Source: Streptomyces sp. NBC_01214 (lineage in GTDB: Bacteria > Actinomycetota > Actinomycetes > Streptomycetales > Streptomycetaceae). From it: 64,000 bases of DNA. Shown piece by piece: positions 8,713 through 16,861 of this stretch; positions within the stretch are counted from its first letter, which is position 1; every line of letters begins with the position of its first letter. The stretch spans positions 2,130,501-2,194,500 of the forward strand of contig NZ_JAPEOS010000001.1 in assembly GCF_026340975.1 (NCBI RefSeq), in the 5' to 3' direction. The position numbers and the translations under genes were made by a program. The notes under the pieces were generated by a model that saw only the letters and a list, made by a program, of their open reading frames with translations, had not been told where the DNA came from and searched no databases.

Positions 8713-10740
8713 ATGGTCAACAAGAATCGGATGAACAGGGTCGCCGCGATGATGGCGGCAGCAGCCCTGGTGTCCGTGGCAGTACCCGCCTCGACCGCCC
8801 GGGCGGCCGTGGCACCGCGCATCGACCTGAAGGTGCTGGTCGTCGACGACGGCGGCAGTTCGGTCGAGGCGATCACCGCGGAACTCCGCGACACGGGGGT
8901 GCCCTACACCCGCGTCCAGCTGGGCAGCAGCGGCCGCCCGGTCATCAACGCGGGCTTCCTCAGCGACACGGTGGACGGCCGCCCGCGCGCCAAGTACCAG
9001 GGTGTCGTCCTGCCGAACGAGAACCCGTTCGGCGAGGGCTCGGCCGAGATGGCCGCGCTCGCCGCGTACGAGACGACCTACGGCATCCGCCAGGTTGACG
9101 CCTACACCTGGGCCCACCCCGGCGTCGGGCTGGAATACACCGACAACGGCGGCTACAGCGGCCAGCTCGACGGCACCCAGGCCGCCGTCACCACCGCCGG
9201 AAAGACCGGCCCCTTCGCCTACCTCGGCGGCCAGGTCACCTTCGAGGACAACTCGGCCCTGGTCCCCGAGAGCTTCGGCTTCATGGGCAAGCCGCGCCCC
9301 GGCTACACCAGCTACGTCGACGCGCCCGTCGGCTCCGGTCGGGCCTCGCTCGTCGGCGAGTACACGCACGACGGCCGCAGCGAACTGGTCGTCACCTTCG
9401 GCTACAACCAGTACCAGCAGCAGTTCCGGCTGCTCGCCCGCGGCATCGTCGACTGGCTGACCCAGGGGGTGCACCTCGGCCAGAGCCGCAGCTACTTCGC
9501 GGTCCACGTCGACGACGTCTTCGCCCCCGACGCCCGCTGGAACAAGGAGCTGAACTGCACGCCGGGCGACTACGCCTGTGCGGGCGGCGAGGGCAAGGAG
9601 AGCACCATCCGGATGAGCGCCGCCGACGCCGTGTACGCGGCGCAGTGGCAGACGTCCAAGAACTTCAAGCTGGACATGCTCTTCAACGGCGGCGCCGGCG
9701 AGGAGTGGAAGGCTGCGAACGGCGGCGTCGACGCGATGACCGCCCAGCTCGTCGCCGACCGCGCCAAGTACCGGTGGATGAACCACACCTACACCCACCC
9801 GTTCCTCGGCTGCGTCCAGAACACCGCCGTCACCCCGTGGACCTGTACGAAGAACGCCGCGGGCGCGATCCAGTACATGAGCCGCGCCGAGATCTCCGCC
9901 CAGATCCGCGACAACAACAACTGGGCCGCGGCCAAGGGCATCACCACCGACCGGACCGAACTGGTCACCGGTGAGCACTCCGGCCTCAAGACCGCACCGC
10001 AGCAGCCCGTCGACAACCCCAACCTGGCCGGCGCCCTCGCCGACAACGGGGTCAAGTGGGCCGGCAGCGACAACTCCCGCGAACCGGCGCAGCGAGCGGT
10101 CGGCGCGGCGCTCACCGTCCCCCGGCACCCGATGAACGTGTACTACAACACGGGCACCAACGCCGAGATGGCCGACGAGTACAACTGGATCTACACCAGC
10201 CGAGCCCACGGCGGAAGCGGCATCTGCGAGGACAACCCGGCGACCTCCACCTGCCTGCCGGCCCCGCTGAACGTCAACACCGGCTACCTCGACACCATCG
10301 TCCCGGCCGAGGCCCGCACCGCCCTGCGGCACGTCCTGGCCAACGACCCGCGGCCGCACTACGTCCACCAGTCCAACCTCGCCGAGGACCGGACCCTCTA
10401 CCCCGTGCTCAACCAGGTCCTCGACACCTACCGCACCCTGTACGCCCCCAGCGCGCCGATCGTCAACCAGAGCATGAAGGACACCGGCGTCGAGTTCCAG
10501 CGCCGCACCGCCTGGGACAAGGCCCTCGCGGACGGCAAGGTCACCGCCTACCGCATCGGCAAGGACGTCACCATCAAGGCGCCCTCCGGGGTCGTCGCCC
10601 CGGTGACCGCACCCACCGGCACCAAGAAGCAGCTGCTGCTCGGCACCGCCGACTTCGGCACCGCCTACGCCGGTACCCGCTCCGCGTGGACCGGTCCGGA
10701 GACGCTGCAGAGCGCCGTCACGCTCAAGCTGCCCAGCTGA
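8713..10740 (+). CDS. Secreted Agd3-like polysaccharide deacetylase (CE18-type)
   Basis: A 675-residue exported protein. Residues 1-32 are a Sec signal peptide with an AxA-type end (STARA, then AVAPR). The middle contains HVDD (His265, Asp267, Asp268) and HTYTH (His358, His362). These are the catalytic aspartate and metal-binding histidines of polysaccharide deacetylases, in the spacing and wording of the Agd3 group. In Aspergillus, Agd3 removes acetyl groups from the N-acetylgalactosamine polymer galactosaminogalactan. The N-terminal 240 residues before the catalytic part would correspond to the carbohydrate-binding region. The assignment is from recalled family motifs, not a search. It heads a five-gene set with a PelF-like transferase and two hydrolase families that act on the same type of polymer. 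A hairpin separates it from the next gene, so its dose may differ. Confidence 0.75.
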   Translation: MVNKNRMNRVAAMMAAAALVSVAVPASTARAAVAPRIDLKVLVVDDGGSSVEAITAELRDTGVPYTRVQLGSSGRPVINAGFLSDTVDGRPRAKYQGVVLPNENPFGEGSAEMAALAAYETTYGIRQVDAYTWAHPGVGLEYTDNGGYSGQLDGTQAAVTTAGKTGPFAYLGGQVTFEDNSALVPESFGFMGKPRPGYTSYVDAPVGSGRASLVGEYTHDGRSELVVTFGYNQYQQQFRLLARGIVDWLTQGVHLGQSRSYFAVHVDDVFAPDARWNKELNCTPGDYACAGGEGKESTIRMSAADAVYAAQWQTSKNFKLDMLFNGGAGEEWKAANGGVDAMTAQLVADRAKYRWMNHTYTHPFLGCVQNTAVTPWTCTKNAAGAIQYMSRAEISAQIRDNNNWAAAKGITTDRTELVTGEHSGLKTAPQQPVDNPNLAGALADNGVKWAGSDNSREPAQRAVGAALTVPRHPMNVYYNTGTNAEMADEYNWIYTSRAHGGSGICEDNPATSTCLPAPLNVNTGYLDTIVPAEARTALRHVLANDPRPHYVHQSNLAEDRTLYPVLNQVLDTYRTLYAPSAPIVNQSMKDTGVEFQRRTAWDKALADGKVTAYRIGKDVTIKAPSGVVAPVTAPTGTKKQLLLGTADFGTAYAGTRSAWTGPETLQSAVTLKLPS

Positions 10741-10773
10741 CCGTCGCGCAAGCCACCACGAGTACCACCTAGC

Positions 10774-10804
10774 GCCGGCGCTCCGCGAACCCACGGGCGC
10801 CGGC
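10774..10804 (+). terminator. Hairpin with short T-run between deacetylase and glycosyltransferase
   Basis: Arms GCCGGCGC and GCGCCGGC (8 bp) with a 15-base loop, followed by CCCCTTTTCC. It could be a partial terminator that lowers expression of the downstream four genes relative to the deacetylase. Confidence 0.45.
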
Positions 10805-10833
10805 CCCTTTTCCGTCCTGGGGGGACACACCGC

Positions 10834-12387
10834 ATGAGTCATGGGCGTCACGTCACCATGCTCACCGAAGGCACCTATCCGCACGTCCACGGGGGCGTCA
10901 GCACCTGGTGCGACCAACTGGTACGAGGCATGCCGGAGGTCGACTTCAACGTCATAGCCCTGACCGGCTCCGGACGAGAGCCGGTCACCTGGGAACTGCC
11001 CCGCAACGTCTACCGGCACACCGCCTTCCCGCTCTGGGGGCCGCTCCCGTCCCGCATCCGCCGGTCGGCCCTGCGCGGCAGGGCGCAGCGCCGCTTCACC
11101 GAGGTCTACGAGAGCTTCCTGCTCACCCTGCTCGACCCCGAGCCCGATCCCGCCCGGCACAGCTTCTCCGAGGCCCTGCGCGAACTGGCCGTCCTCGCCC
11201 GGGCCGGAAAGCTCGCACCGGCCCTGCGCTCCGAATCGGTCCTGCGGCTGCTGATGACCGTATGGACCCGGCCCGGACTCGTCACCGCCGAGGCCCAGCC
11301 CACCATCCACGACGCGCTCACCGCCACCGACCTGCTGGAACACGCGCTGCGCCCGCTCGGTGTCCGGATCCCGCCCGACAGCGTCGCGCACGCCGTCAGC
11401 AGCGGCCTCGCCACCCTCCCGGCCCTCGCCGCCAAATACCTCGACGGGGTCCCCTTCCTGCTCACCGAGCACGGCATCTACCTGCGCGAGCGCTACCTCG
11501 GCTACCGCAGCGCCGCCCAGCGCTGGCCCGTCAAGGCCCTCATGCTCGGCTTCTACCGCGAGCTCAACACCGAGGGCTACCGGCAGGCCGACCTGATCAC
11601 CCCGTGCAACCAGTACAACCGCCGCTGGGAGGAGCGCGGAGGCGCCGAGTCCGACCGCATCCGCACCGTCTACAACGGCGTCGACCCGCACGCCTTCCCC
11701 GATGCCGGCCCCGAACCCGACGTGCCCACCCTCAGCTGGTGCGGCCGCATCGACCCGATCAAGGACCTCGAAACCCTCATCCGGGCCTACGCCTTCATGC
11801 GCGAGGAGCTCCCCGCCCTGCGGCTGCGCCTCTTCGGGCCCGTCCCGGCCGGCTGCGAGGAGTACAAGCTCCGCCTGGAGAAGCTCGCCGCCGAACTCGG
11901 CGTGACCGACGGGATCACCTACGAGGGCCGCATCGAGCAGGTGGCCCGGGCCTACGCGGCGGGCAGCGTCGTCATGCTCTCCTCCATCAGCGAGGGCTTC
12001 CCCTTCAGCATCATCGAGGCCATGTCCTGCGGCCGCACCACCGTCTCCACCGACGTCGGCGGGGTCCGCGAGGCCGTCGGCGACACCGGCCTCGTCGTAC
12101 CGCCGCGCGAGCCCGAGACCATGGCCCGCGCCACCCTCGCCCTGCTCCGCGACGACGAACGCCGGGCCGAACTCGGCCGGCTGTCCCGCAAGCGGGTCGT
12201 CGAGAAGTTCACCCTCCACCAGTCCGTGGACGGCTTCCGGCACATCTACCGCGAACTCGCCGGCCAGCCCGTCCTGCCCGTCCACGCGGGCGACGCATGG
12301 ACCCAGCGGCTCGCCGATCCCTGGTACCGCGAACTCGCCGCCCTGGGGCATCCCCGGACGGACTCCGGGGAAGGGGGCCGGTGGTGA
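10834..12387 (+). CDS. PelF-like GT4 glycosyltransferase
   Basis: A 517-residue cytosolic retaining glycosyltransferase. The PelF hallmarks are clear: TEGTYPHVHGGVS at 11-23, the HAVSSGLATLPALAAKY stretch near 186-202, and TEHGIYLRER at 211-220. The donor-site Glu387-x7-Glu395 (SEGFPFSIIEAM) follows. In Pel systems PelF polymerises UDP-GalNAc/GlcNAc on the cytoplasmic face and works with the membrane transporter PelG. Here the next gene is a polytopic membrane protein starting in a GTGA overlap, the same F-then-G order. GGGGG lies 11 bases upstream of the ATG. Sugar specificity is inferred from family and neighbours only. Confidence 0.88.
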   Translation: MSHGRHVTMLTEGTYPHVHGGVSTWCDQLVRGMPEVDFNVIALTGSGREPVTWELPRNVYRHTAFPLWGPLPSRIRRSALRGRAQRRFTEVYESFLLTLLDPEPDPARHSFSEALRELAVLARAGKLAPALRSESVLRLLMTVWTRPGLVTAEAQPTIHDALTATDLLEHALRPLGVRIPPDSVAHAVSSGLATLPALAAKYLDGVPFLLTEHGIYLRERYLGYRSAAQRWPVKALMLGFYRELNTEGYRQADLITPCNQYNRRWEERGGAESDRIRTVYNGVDPHAFPDAGPEPDVPTLSWCGRIDPIKDLETLIRAYAFMREELPALRLRLFGPVPAGCEEYKLRLEKLAAELGVTDGITYEGRIEQVARAYAAGSVVMLSSISEGFPFSIIEAMSCGRTTVSTDVGGVREAVGDTGLVVPPREPETMARATLALLRDDERRAELGRLSRKRVVEKFTLHQSVDGFRHIYRELAGQPVLPVHAGDAWTQRLADPWYRELAALGHPRTDSGEGGRW

Positions 12388-13952
12388 GCGGATCCCTCTG
12401 GCTCAAGCCGCCCGGCTCCGGCCCCGGTTCCGGATCCGACACGCTCCCGGCCATCCCCCGGCCGCGCCGCGACGGCCCCGGCGCCGACGTCACCGCCGCC
12501 GACGCCGCCACCGACCCGATGGACGAACTCGCCGAGCGCCTCGACGTGTTCATCGCCTCCGCCGTCCACCCCGACGAGATCGCCGCCATCCTCGAAGCCG
12601 ACGGCATGACGGACGAGTACATCCGGCTCACCTACGGCCGGCACGACTCCTTCGCCCTCGCCGAGGAGCTCTACGCCCGCGTGCCCCGCTCCTTCCCGGA
12701 GACGGGGCCCGCCCCCGACCCCTGGAGGGTCTCCCTCACCGCCTGCCTGCTGCGCGGGGTCATCTTCGCCCTGCCCGGCCTGGCCTACCTGCTCGGCGCG
12801 CCCCTGCTCGAAGGCCCCCAGGACCGCCTCGGCCTGCCCGCCGGGACCCTGACCCTGCTCGCCGGCGCGCTCATCGGCTGGGTCTGGGACCAGACCCTGT
12901 CCCACCGGGCCTACTCCTGGCTCGGCCTCGGCGACCGGCGCGCCGCCGGGCGGACCCTGCTCGTCGGAGCCCCCGTCGGTGCCCTGTTGGGCACCGCCGC
13001 CGCACTGGCGGTGCCCGGCGGGCCCCCGTTCTCCTACGCCTTCGCCGCCGGACAGGCCTTCTACGTCGGGGCCGCCACCGTCCTGCTGGTCCTCGGCCGG
13101 GAACGGGTCCTGCTCGGCGCGCTCGCCCCGATGGCCGCCGGAGCACTGCTCGCGCTCTTCGTCGACCTGCCCGTGCCGGTCCGGGTGACCCTGCTCGCGG
13201 TGTCCCTGCTGGCCGCCTGCACCCTGGCCCTCAGGGAACTCCCGCTGCGCGCCGGGCTGCGGTCCGTCGTGCGCCGGATCCGCGCCTCCGCGGCCCGCCG
13301 GCCCGGCCACGGCCCCGTGCGCTGGCAGATGCTGCGCGGCGCCGAGGAGGACTTCGCACCCCGCGGACCCAGGATCGGGGACTCGGTCCCCTTCGGGGTC
13401 TTCGGCCTCGGCACCGGCCTGCTCGTGCTGTACGCCGCCCTCGGGGAGGTCCTCGCCGGAGGTCCCGCCGAGGCGGTCGCCGCCCCCTCGGCGGTGGCCC
13501 TCACCCTCAGCATGGGCCCGGCCGAATGGCTGCTCCACCGGTTCCGCAGCGGGACCCTCTCCGGACTCCAGGGGGCCCGCTCGCCCCGGGCCTTCCGCCG
13601 GAGGATGCTCGCCACCCTGACCCGGTGCCTCGCCGTCTACCTGACCGTCCTGCTGGTCCTGGGCCTGGTCGGCACCCTGCTCTGGCCCGACGCCCCCGTC
13701 CTCACCGGAGTCCGGATCGCGACCCTGCTGCTGCTCGGGGCCGTCATGTGGACCGGACTGCTCCTGCAGTCCTTCGGGGCGGTCCGGCCCGCGGCCGTGG
13801 TCTGCTCCTCGGCCGCCGTCGCCCAGAGCCTGGCCCTGCTGACCGGGTTCGGCCAGCCCCGGGCGGTGCAACTGGTCGTGGCGGGCACCGCCGCCGCCGT
13901 CCTGGCCACCCTGGTCTGCCTGCTCCTCGGCCGCGCGACCGCCCACCGATGA
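12384..13952 (+). CDS. Polytopic membrane protein, candidate polysaccharide exporter in the pelG position
   Basis: About 522 residues from the GTG at 12384, which overlaps the upstream TGA (GTGA); a GTG one codon earlier is also possible. The first 110 or so residues are soluble and include an acidic helical stretch (ILEADGMTDEYIRLTYGRHD). After them I count roughly 12 hydrophobic segments in two halves split by a charged linker (about residues 290-330). This fits a Wzx/MATE-like flippase fold, as in PelG. I cannot confirm sequence homology to PelG by eye. Tight coupling to the PelF-like gene upstream and to the hydrolase gene downstream supports a role in exporting the polymer. Without that context I would call it hypothetical. 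Confidence 0.65.
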   Translation: MSGSLWLKPPGSGPGSGSDTLPAIPRPRRDGPGADVTAADAATDPMDELAERLDVFIASAVHPDEIAAILEADGMTDEYIRLTYGRHDSFALAEELYARVPRSFPETGPAPDPWRVSLTACLLRGVIFALPGLAYLLGAPLLEGPQDRLGLPAGTLTLLAGALIGWVWDQTLSHRAYSWLGLGDRRAAGRTLLVGAPVGALLGTAAALAVPGGPPFSYAFAAGQAFYVGAATVLLVLGRERVLLGALAPMAAGALLALFVDLPVPVRVTLLAVSLLAACTLALRELPLRAGLRSVVRRIRASAARRPGHGPVRWQMLRGAEEDFAPRGPRIGDSVPFGVFGLGTGLLVLYAALGEVLAGGPAEAVAAPSAVALTLSMGPAEWLLHRFRSGTLSGLQGARSPRAFRRRMLATLTRCLAVYLTVLLVLGLVGTLLWPDAPVLTGVRIATLLLLGAVMWTGLLLQSFGAVRPAAVVCSSAAVAQSLALLTGFGQPRAVQLVVAGTAAAVLATLVCLLLGRATAHR

Positions 13953-14644
13953 CGCACCCTCCGTCCGAGAAGAAGGACCCCATGCTGCTGGTGCCCCTCT
14001 ACGAGCATCCCGCCGACCGGCCGGAGGACTGGGAGCGGCTCATCCGCTCCGCCGGCCGGCTGCACTCGGTGGTCCTCAATCCCGACAGCGGACCGGGCGC
14101 CGCCCGCGACGAACGGTTCGCCGTCGTCGCCGAACGGCTGCGCGAGGCCGGCGTACCCGTCCTCGGGTACGCCGACACCGACTACGGGCGGCGCCCGCAC
14201 GCCGAGGTGGTGCAGGACCTGCTGCGCCACCGCGACTGGTACGCCACCGACGGGGCCTTCCTCGACCAGGCCTCCGCCGACCCGGAACTGCTCCCGCACT
14301 ACGGGCGGCTCGCGGTCGCCGCCCGGGCCGCGGGCGCCCGCACCCTCGTCCTCAACCACGGGGTCCACCCTCACCCCGGGTACGCCGAACTCGCCGACCT
14401 GCTCGTCACCTTCGAGGGCCCCTGGGACGCCTACCGGGACGCGGAACCCGCACCGCCGTGGACCGCCGACCACCCGGCCGCGCGGTTCTGCCACCTCGTC
14501 TACGCCGTCCCGCCGGGCCCGTTCGCCGCCCGGCGCGCCGAGGAACTCGCCGCCGAACGCGGGGCCGGGGTGCACTGCGCCGTCCCGGGCAGCGGCGCGC
14601 ACCCCTGGGGGACCCTGCCGTACGCGCTGGAGGCGGCGGGATGA
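13949..14644 (+). CDS. Spherulin-4/Sph3-like glycoside hydrolase (GH135-type)
   Basis: A 231-residue TIM-barrel-like protein. Family blocks in order are LLVPLYEHP, NPDSGPG (44-50), GYADTDYGRRP (73-83), WYATDGAFLDQ (98-107) and VTFEG with Glu156. Sph3 of Aspergillus is an endo-hydrolase needed for galactosaminogalactan synthesis. Two oddities stand out. There is no signal peptide. Also, the usual acidic pair DE after GxF is Asp106-Gln107 here, so one of the presumed active-site acids is an amide. The ATG at 13949 overlaps the previous stop (ATGA); an ATG at 13982 preceded by GAAGGA is an alternative that trims 11 residues. The C-terminus overlaps the next start. Confidence 0.78.
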   Translation: MTHPPSEKKDPMLLVPLYEHPADRPEDWERLIRSAGRLHSVVLNPDSGPGAARDERFAVVAERLREAGVPVLGYADTDYGRRPHAEVVQDLLRHRDWYATDGAFLDQASADPELLPHYGRLAVAARAAGARTLVLNHGVHPHPGYAELADLLVTFEGPWDAYRDAEPAPPWTADHPAARFCHLVYAVPPGPFAARRAEELAAERGAGVHCAVPGSGAHPWGTLPYALEAAG

Positions 14645-15450
14645 GGAAGATCGCCCTGCTGCTGGCCGTGCCCCTGCTGCTGCTCGCGGCGTGCACCGCC
14701 GAGCCGGAACCGGAACGCGACGGGCTGTCGCCCGACCCGCCGCCGGGGCAGCGCTGGCAGCCGAAGCCGGGGGTCGGCTGGCAGTGGCAGCTCACCGGGA
14801 AGCTCGACACCTCGGTGAAGGCGGCCGTGTACGACGTCGACGGGTTCAACACCACCAAGGAGCAGGTGGCCACCTTGAAGAAGGCCGGCCGCAAGACCAT
14901 CTGCTACCTCTCCACCGGCGCCTGGGAGGACTTCCGGCCGGACGCCGGAGCCTTCCCGAAGGCGCTGCTGGGCCAGGGCAACGGCTGGGACGGCGAACGG
15001 TGGCTGGACGTCCGGCGGCTGGCGGAACTGGAACCGCTGATGGCCAAGCGGTTCGACATGTGCAAGGCGAAGGGCTTCGACGCGGTGGAGCCCGACAACA
15101 TGGACGGTTACGCCAACCGGTCCGGCTTCCCGCTGACCGCGGACGACCAGCTGAAGTACAACCGCCTGATCGCCCGGCTGGTGCACGACCGGGGCATGTC
15201 GGTGGGGCTGAAGAACGACCTGGACCAGATCCCGGAGCTGGTGGGCGACTTCGACTTCGCGGTCAACGAGCAGTGCATGGAGTACGAGGAGTGCGACCGG
15301 TACGTGCCGTTCATCGACGCGGGCAAGGCGGTGTTCCACGTGGAGTACGAGGGCAAGCTGAACCGCTGGTGCCCGCGCGCCCGTGCGGCGAAGCTCAGCT
15401 CGCTCCAGAAGCGGTACGACTTGGACGCGTGGCGCCAGGTCTGCCAGTAG
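14641..15450 (+). CDS. GH114 endo-galactosaminidase-like lipoprotein (Ega3-like)
   Basis: 269 residues. The first 18 form a lipoprotein signal with lipobox LAAC (Cys18), so the enzyme should sit on the outer face of the membrane. The GH114 core shows YDVDGFNTT, CYLSTGAWEDFR, GFDAVEPDNMDGY (Glu150, Asp152) and FAVNEQC (Glu210), the conserved acidic residues of the family. Characterised GH114 members cut alpha-1,4-galactosamine polymers. The ATG at 14641 overlaps the previous TGA (ATGA). As the last gene of the set it probably trims or releases the exported polymer. Confidence in the family is high; the substrate is inferred. Confidence 0.87.
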   Translation: MRKIALLLAVPLLLLAACTAEPEPERDGLSPDPPPGQRWQPKPGVGWQWQLTGKLDTSVKAAVYDVDGFNTTKEQVATLKKAGRKTICYLSTGAWEDFRPDAGAFPKALLGQGNGWDGERWLDVRRLAELEPLMAKRFDMCKAKGFDAVEPDNMDGYANRSGFPLTADDQLKYNRLIARLVHDRGMSVGLKNDLDQIPELVGDFDFAVNEQCMEYEECDRYVPFIDAGKAVFHVEYEGKLNRWCPRARAAKLSSLQKRYDLDAWRQVCQ

Positions 15451-15490
15451 CCTCGCCGGCACCGAACCCAGCCCCTCCGGCACCGAACCC

Positions 15491-15598
15491 AGCCCCTCCG
15501 GCGTTTGAGGAGCGGGGTCTGGGGCGGAGCCCCAGGAAACCCGGCTCCGCCGGGCACCGGGCTCCGCCCGGACCCGCGCCTCAAACGCCGGCGAGGCT
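15491..15598. repeat. 108-bp inverted-repeat element, copy A
   Basis: Identical, base for base, to the reverse complement of 36134-36241. Its ends carry inverted copies of the core CCGGCGTTTGAGG, and the centre holds two smaller hairpins (GGGGCGGAGCCCC and CGGGCGGAGCCCG types). It lies between the convergent GH114 and histidine kinase genes, so it may also terminate both. There is no coding sequence in it. Confidence 0.85.
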
Positions 15599-15606
15599 GG
15601 AATTGG

Positions 15607-16848
15607 CTACCCCAGGGGGAGGATGGCGTGGACGCGGTAGCCGCCGCCGTAGCGGGGGCCCGCGAAGCAGGAGCCGCCCAGGGCGCCGGTGCGCTCGCGC
15701 ATGCCGAGGAGGCCGTGGCCACCGCCCGGGTCGGCCGGTTCCGGGGCCGGATCGGCGCCCTCGCCGCCGTCGTCGAGGACGGTCACCTCCACCGACGGCC
15801 CGACCCGCACCACGCTGACCTCCGCCTTCGCCCCCGGGCCTGCGTGCTTGCGGACGTTCGTCAGCGCCTCCTGGATCACCCGGTACGCCGCCAGGTCCAC
15901 CGCCGCCGGCAGCACCCCCGGCTCGCCGTCCACCTGGACGATGACCTCCACCGGCAGCCCGGCGTGCCGGAAGGTGTCCACCAGCTCGTCCAGGACGCCG
16001 AGCCCCGGCGCGGGCTCCGTCGGTGCCTCCGGGTCGCCGGACTGCCGCAGCAGCCCGACCGTGGCCCGCAGCTCGTTCAGCGCCGACCGGCTGGCGTCCC
16101 GTACGTGCGCCAGCGCCTCCTTGGCCTGGTCCGGGCGCTTGTCCATGACGTGCGCGGCCACTCCCGCCTGCACGTTGACCAGGGCGATGTGATGGGCCAC
16201 CACGTCGTGCAGGTCCCGGGCGATCCGCAGCCGCTCCTCGGCGACCCGCCGCCTGGCCTCCTCGTCCCGGGTCCGCTCGGCGCGCTCGGCCCGTTCCCGG
16301 ATGGCGTCGACGAAGGCCCGCCGGCTGCGCACGGCGTCCCCGGCGGCCGAGGCCATCCCGGTCCAGGCGAAGATCCCGATGTTCTCCTGCGCGTACCAGG
16401 GCAGCGGCCCGGCGAGCATGGCCACGCCCGTCAGCCCCGCCATGGTGAGCAGCCCGATCCGCCAGGTCGTCGGCCGGTCGGTGTGGGCGGCCACCGTGTA
16501 GAGGGCGATCACCGCGCACATGGCGACGGGCGCCCGCGGCTCCCCGGTGGTCAGCTCCAGCAGGGACAGCCCGCAGGTCACGGCGAGCACGGCGCGAGGC
16601 TGGCGGCGCCGGAACACCAGGGCGGCCGCCCCGAGCAGCATCAGCAGCAGCGAGAACGGCTCCGGGGTGCGCGTCCCGAAGGTGGGTCCGTGCGGCCCGT
16701 GCGGATCGGCGAAGGAGCCGACGACCATGGCGACGAACGCCCCGAACGCCAGCACGGCATCGGTGGCGAGCGGATGGGCCCGCATCCACTGCCGGGTGGG
16801 GGCGAACCGCCCGAGGTCTGTCGTCACCCCGATACGGTACGGCCTCAT
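15607..16848 (-). CDS. Histidine kinase, HisKA_3 (NarL-partner) class
   Basis: A 413-residue membrane sensor kinase. Four to five hydrophobic segments span about 29-150 with almost no extracellular domain, so it probably senses something in or near the membrane. The dimerisation box has the phospho-acceptor His214 in RIARDLHDVVAHH. A GHKL ATPase follows (VIQEALTNVRKHA, DDGGEGAD, GHGLLGMRERTGALGG). This class partners NarL-type regulators, yet none is adjacent. The only NarL-type regulator in the window is at 27150 on the other strand. It faces the exopolysaccharide-like genes tail to tail. Confidence 0.92.
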   Translation of the reverse strand: MRPYRIGVTTDLGRFAPTRQWMRAHPLATDAVLAFGAFVAMVVGSFADPHGPHGPTFGTRTPEPFSLLLMLLGAAALVFRRRQPRAVLAVTCGLSLLELTTGEPRAPVAMCAVIALYTVAAHTDRPTTWRIGLLTMAGLTGVAMLAGPLPWYAQENIGIFAWTGMASAAGDAVRSRRAFVDAIRERAERAERTRDEEARRRVAEERLRIARDLHDVVAHHIALVNVQAGVAAHVMDKRPDQAKEALAHVRDASRSALNELRATVGLLRQSGDPEAPTEPAPGLGVLDELVDTFRHAGLPVEVIVQVDGEPGVLPAAVDLAAYRVIQEALTNVRKHAGPGAKAEVSVVRVGPSVEVTVLDDGGEGADPAPEPADPGGGHGLLGMRERTGALGGSCFAGPRYGGGYRVHAILPLG

Positions 16849-16861
16849 CCGCCGGTGCCCC

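Noticed and set aside
8536-12351. A 1271-codon open frame on the minus strand opposite the deacetylase and glycosyltransferase genes
   Set aside because: It is a by-product of GC-rich third positions. It shows no domain, its composition is Gly/Val/Asp/Arg-rich as expected for an antisense frame, and the plus-strand genes have clear motifs and ribosome sites.
8713-15450. Genomic island or mobile element carrying the exopolysaccharide-like locus
   Set aside because: No integrase, transposase, tRNA or flanking direct repeat is visible, and the composition looks like that of its neighbours. The repeat at 15491 is also found elsewhere.
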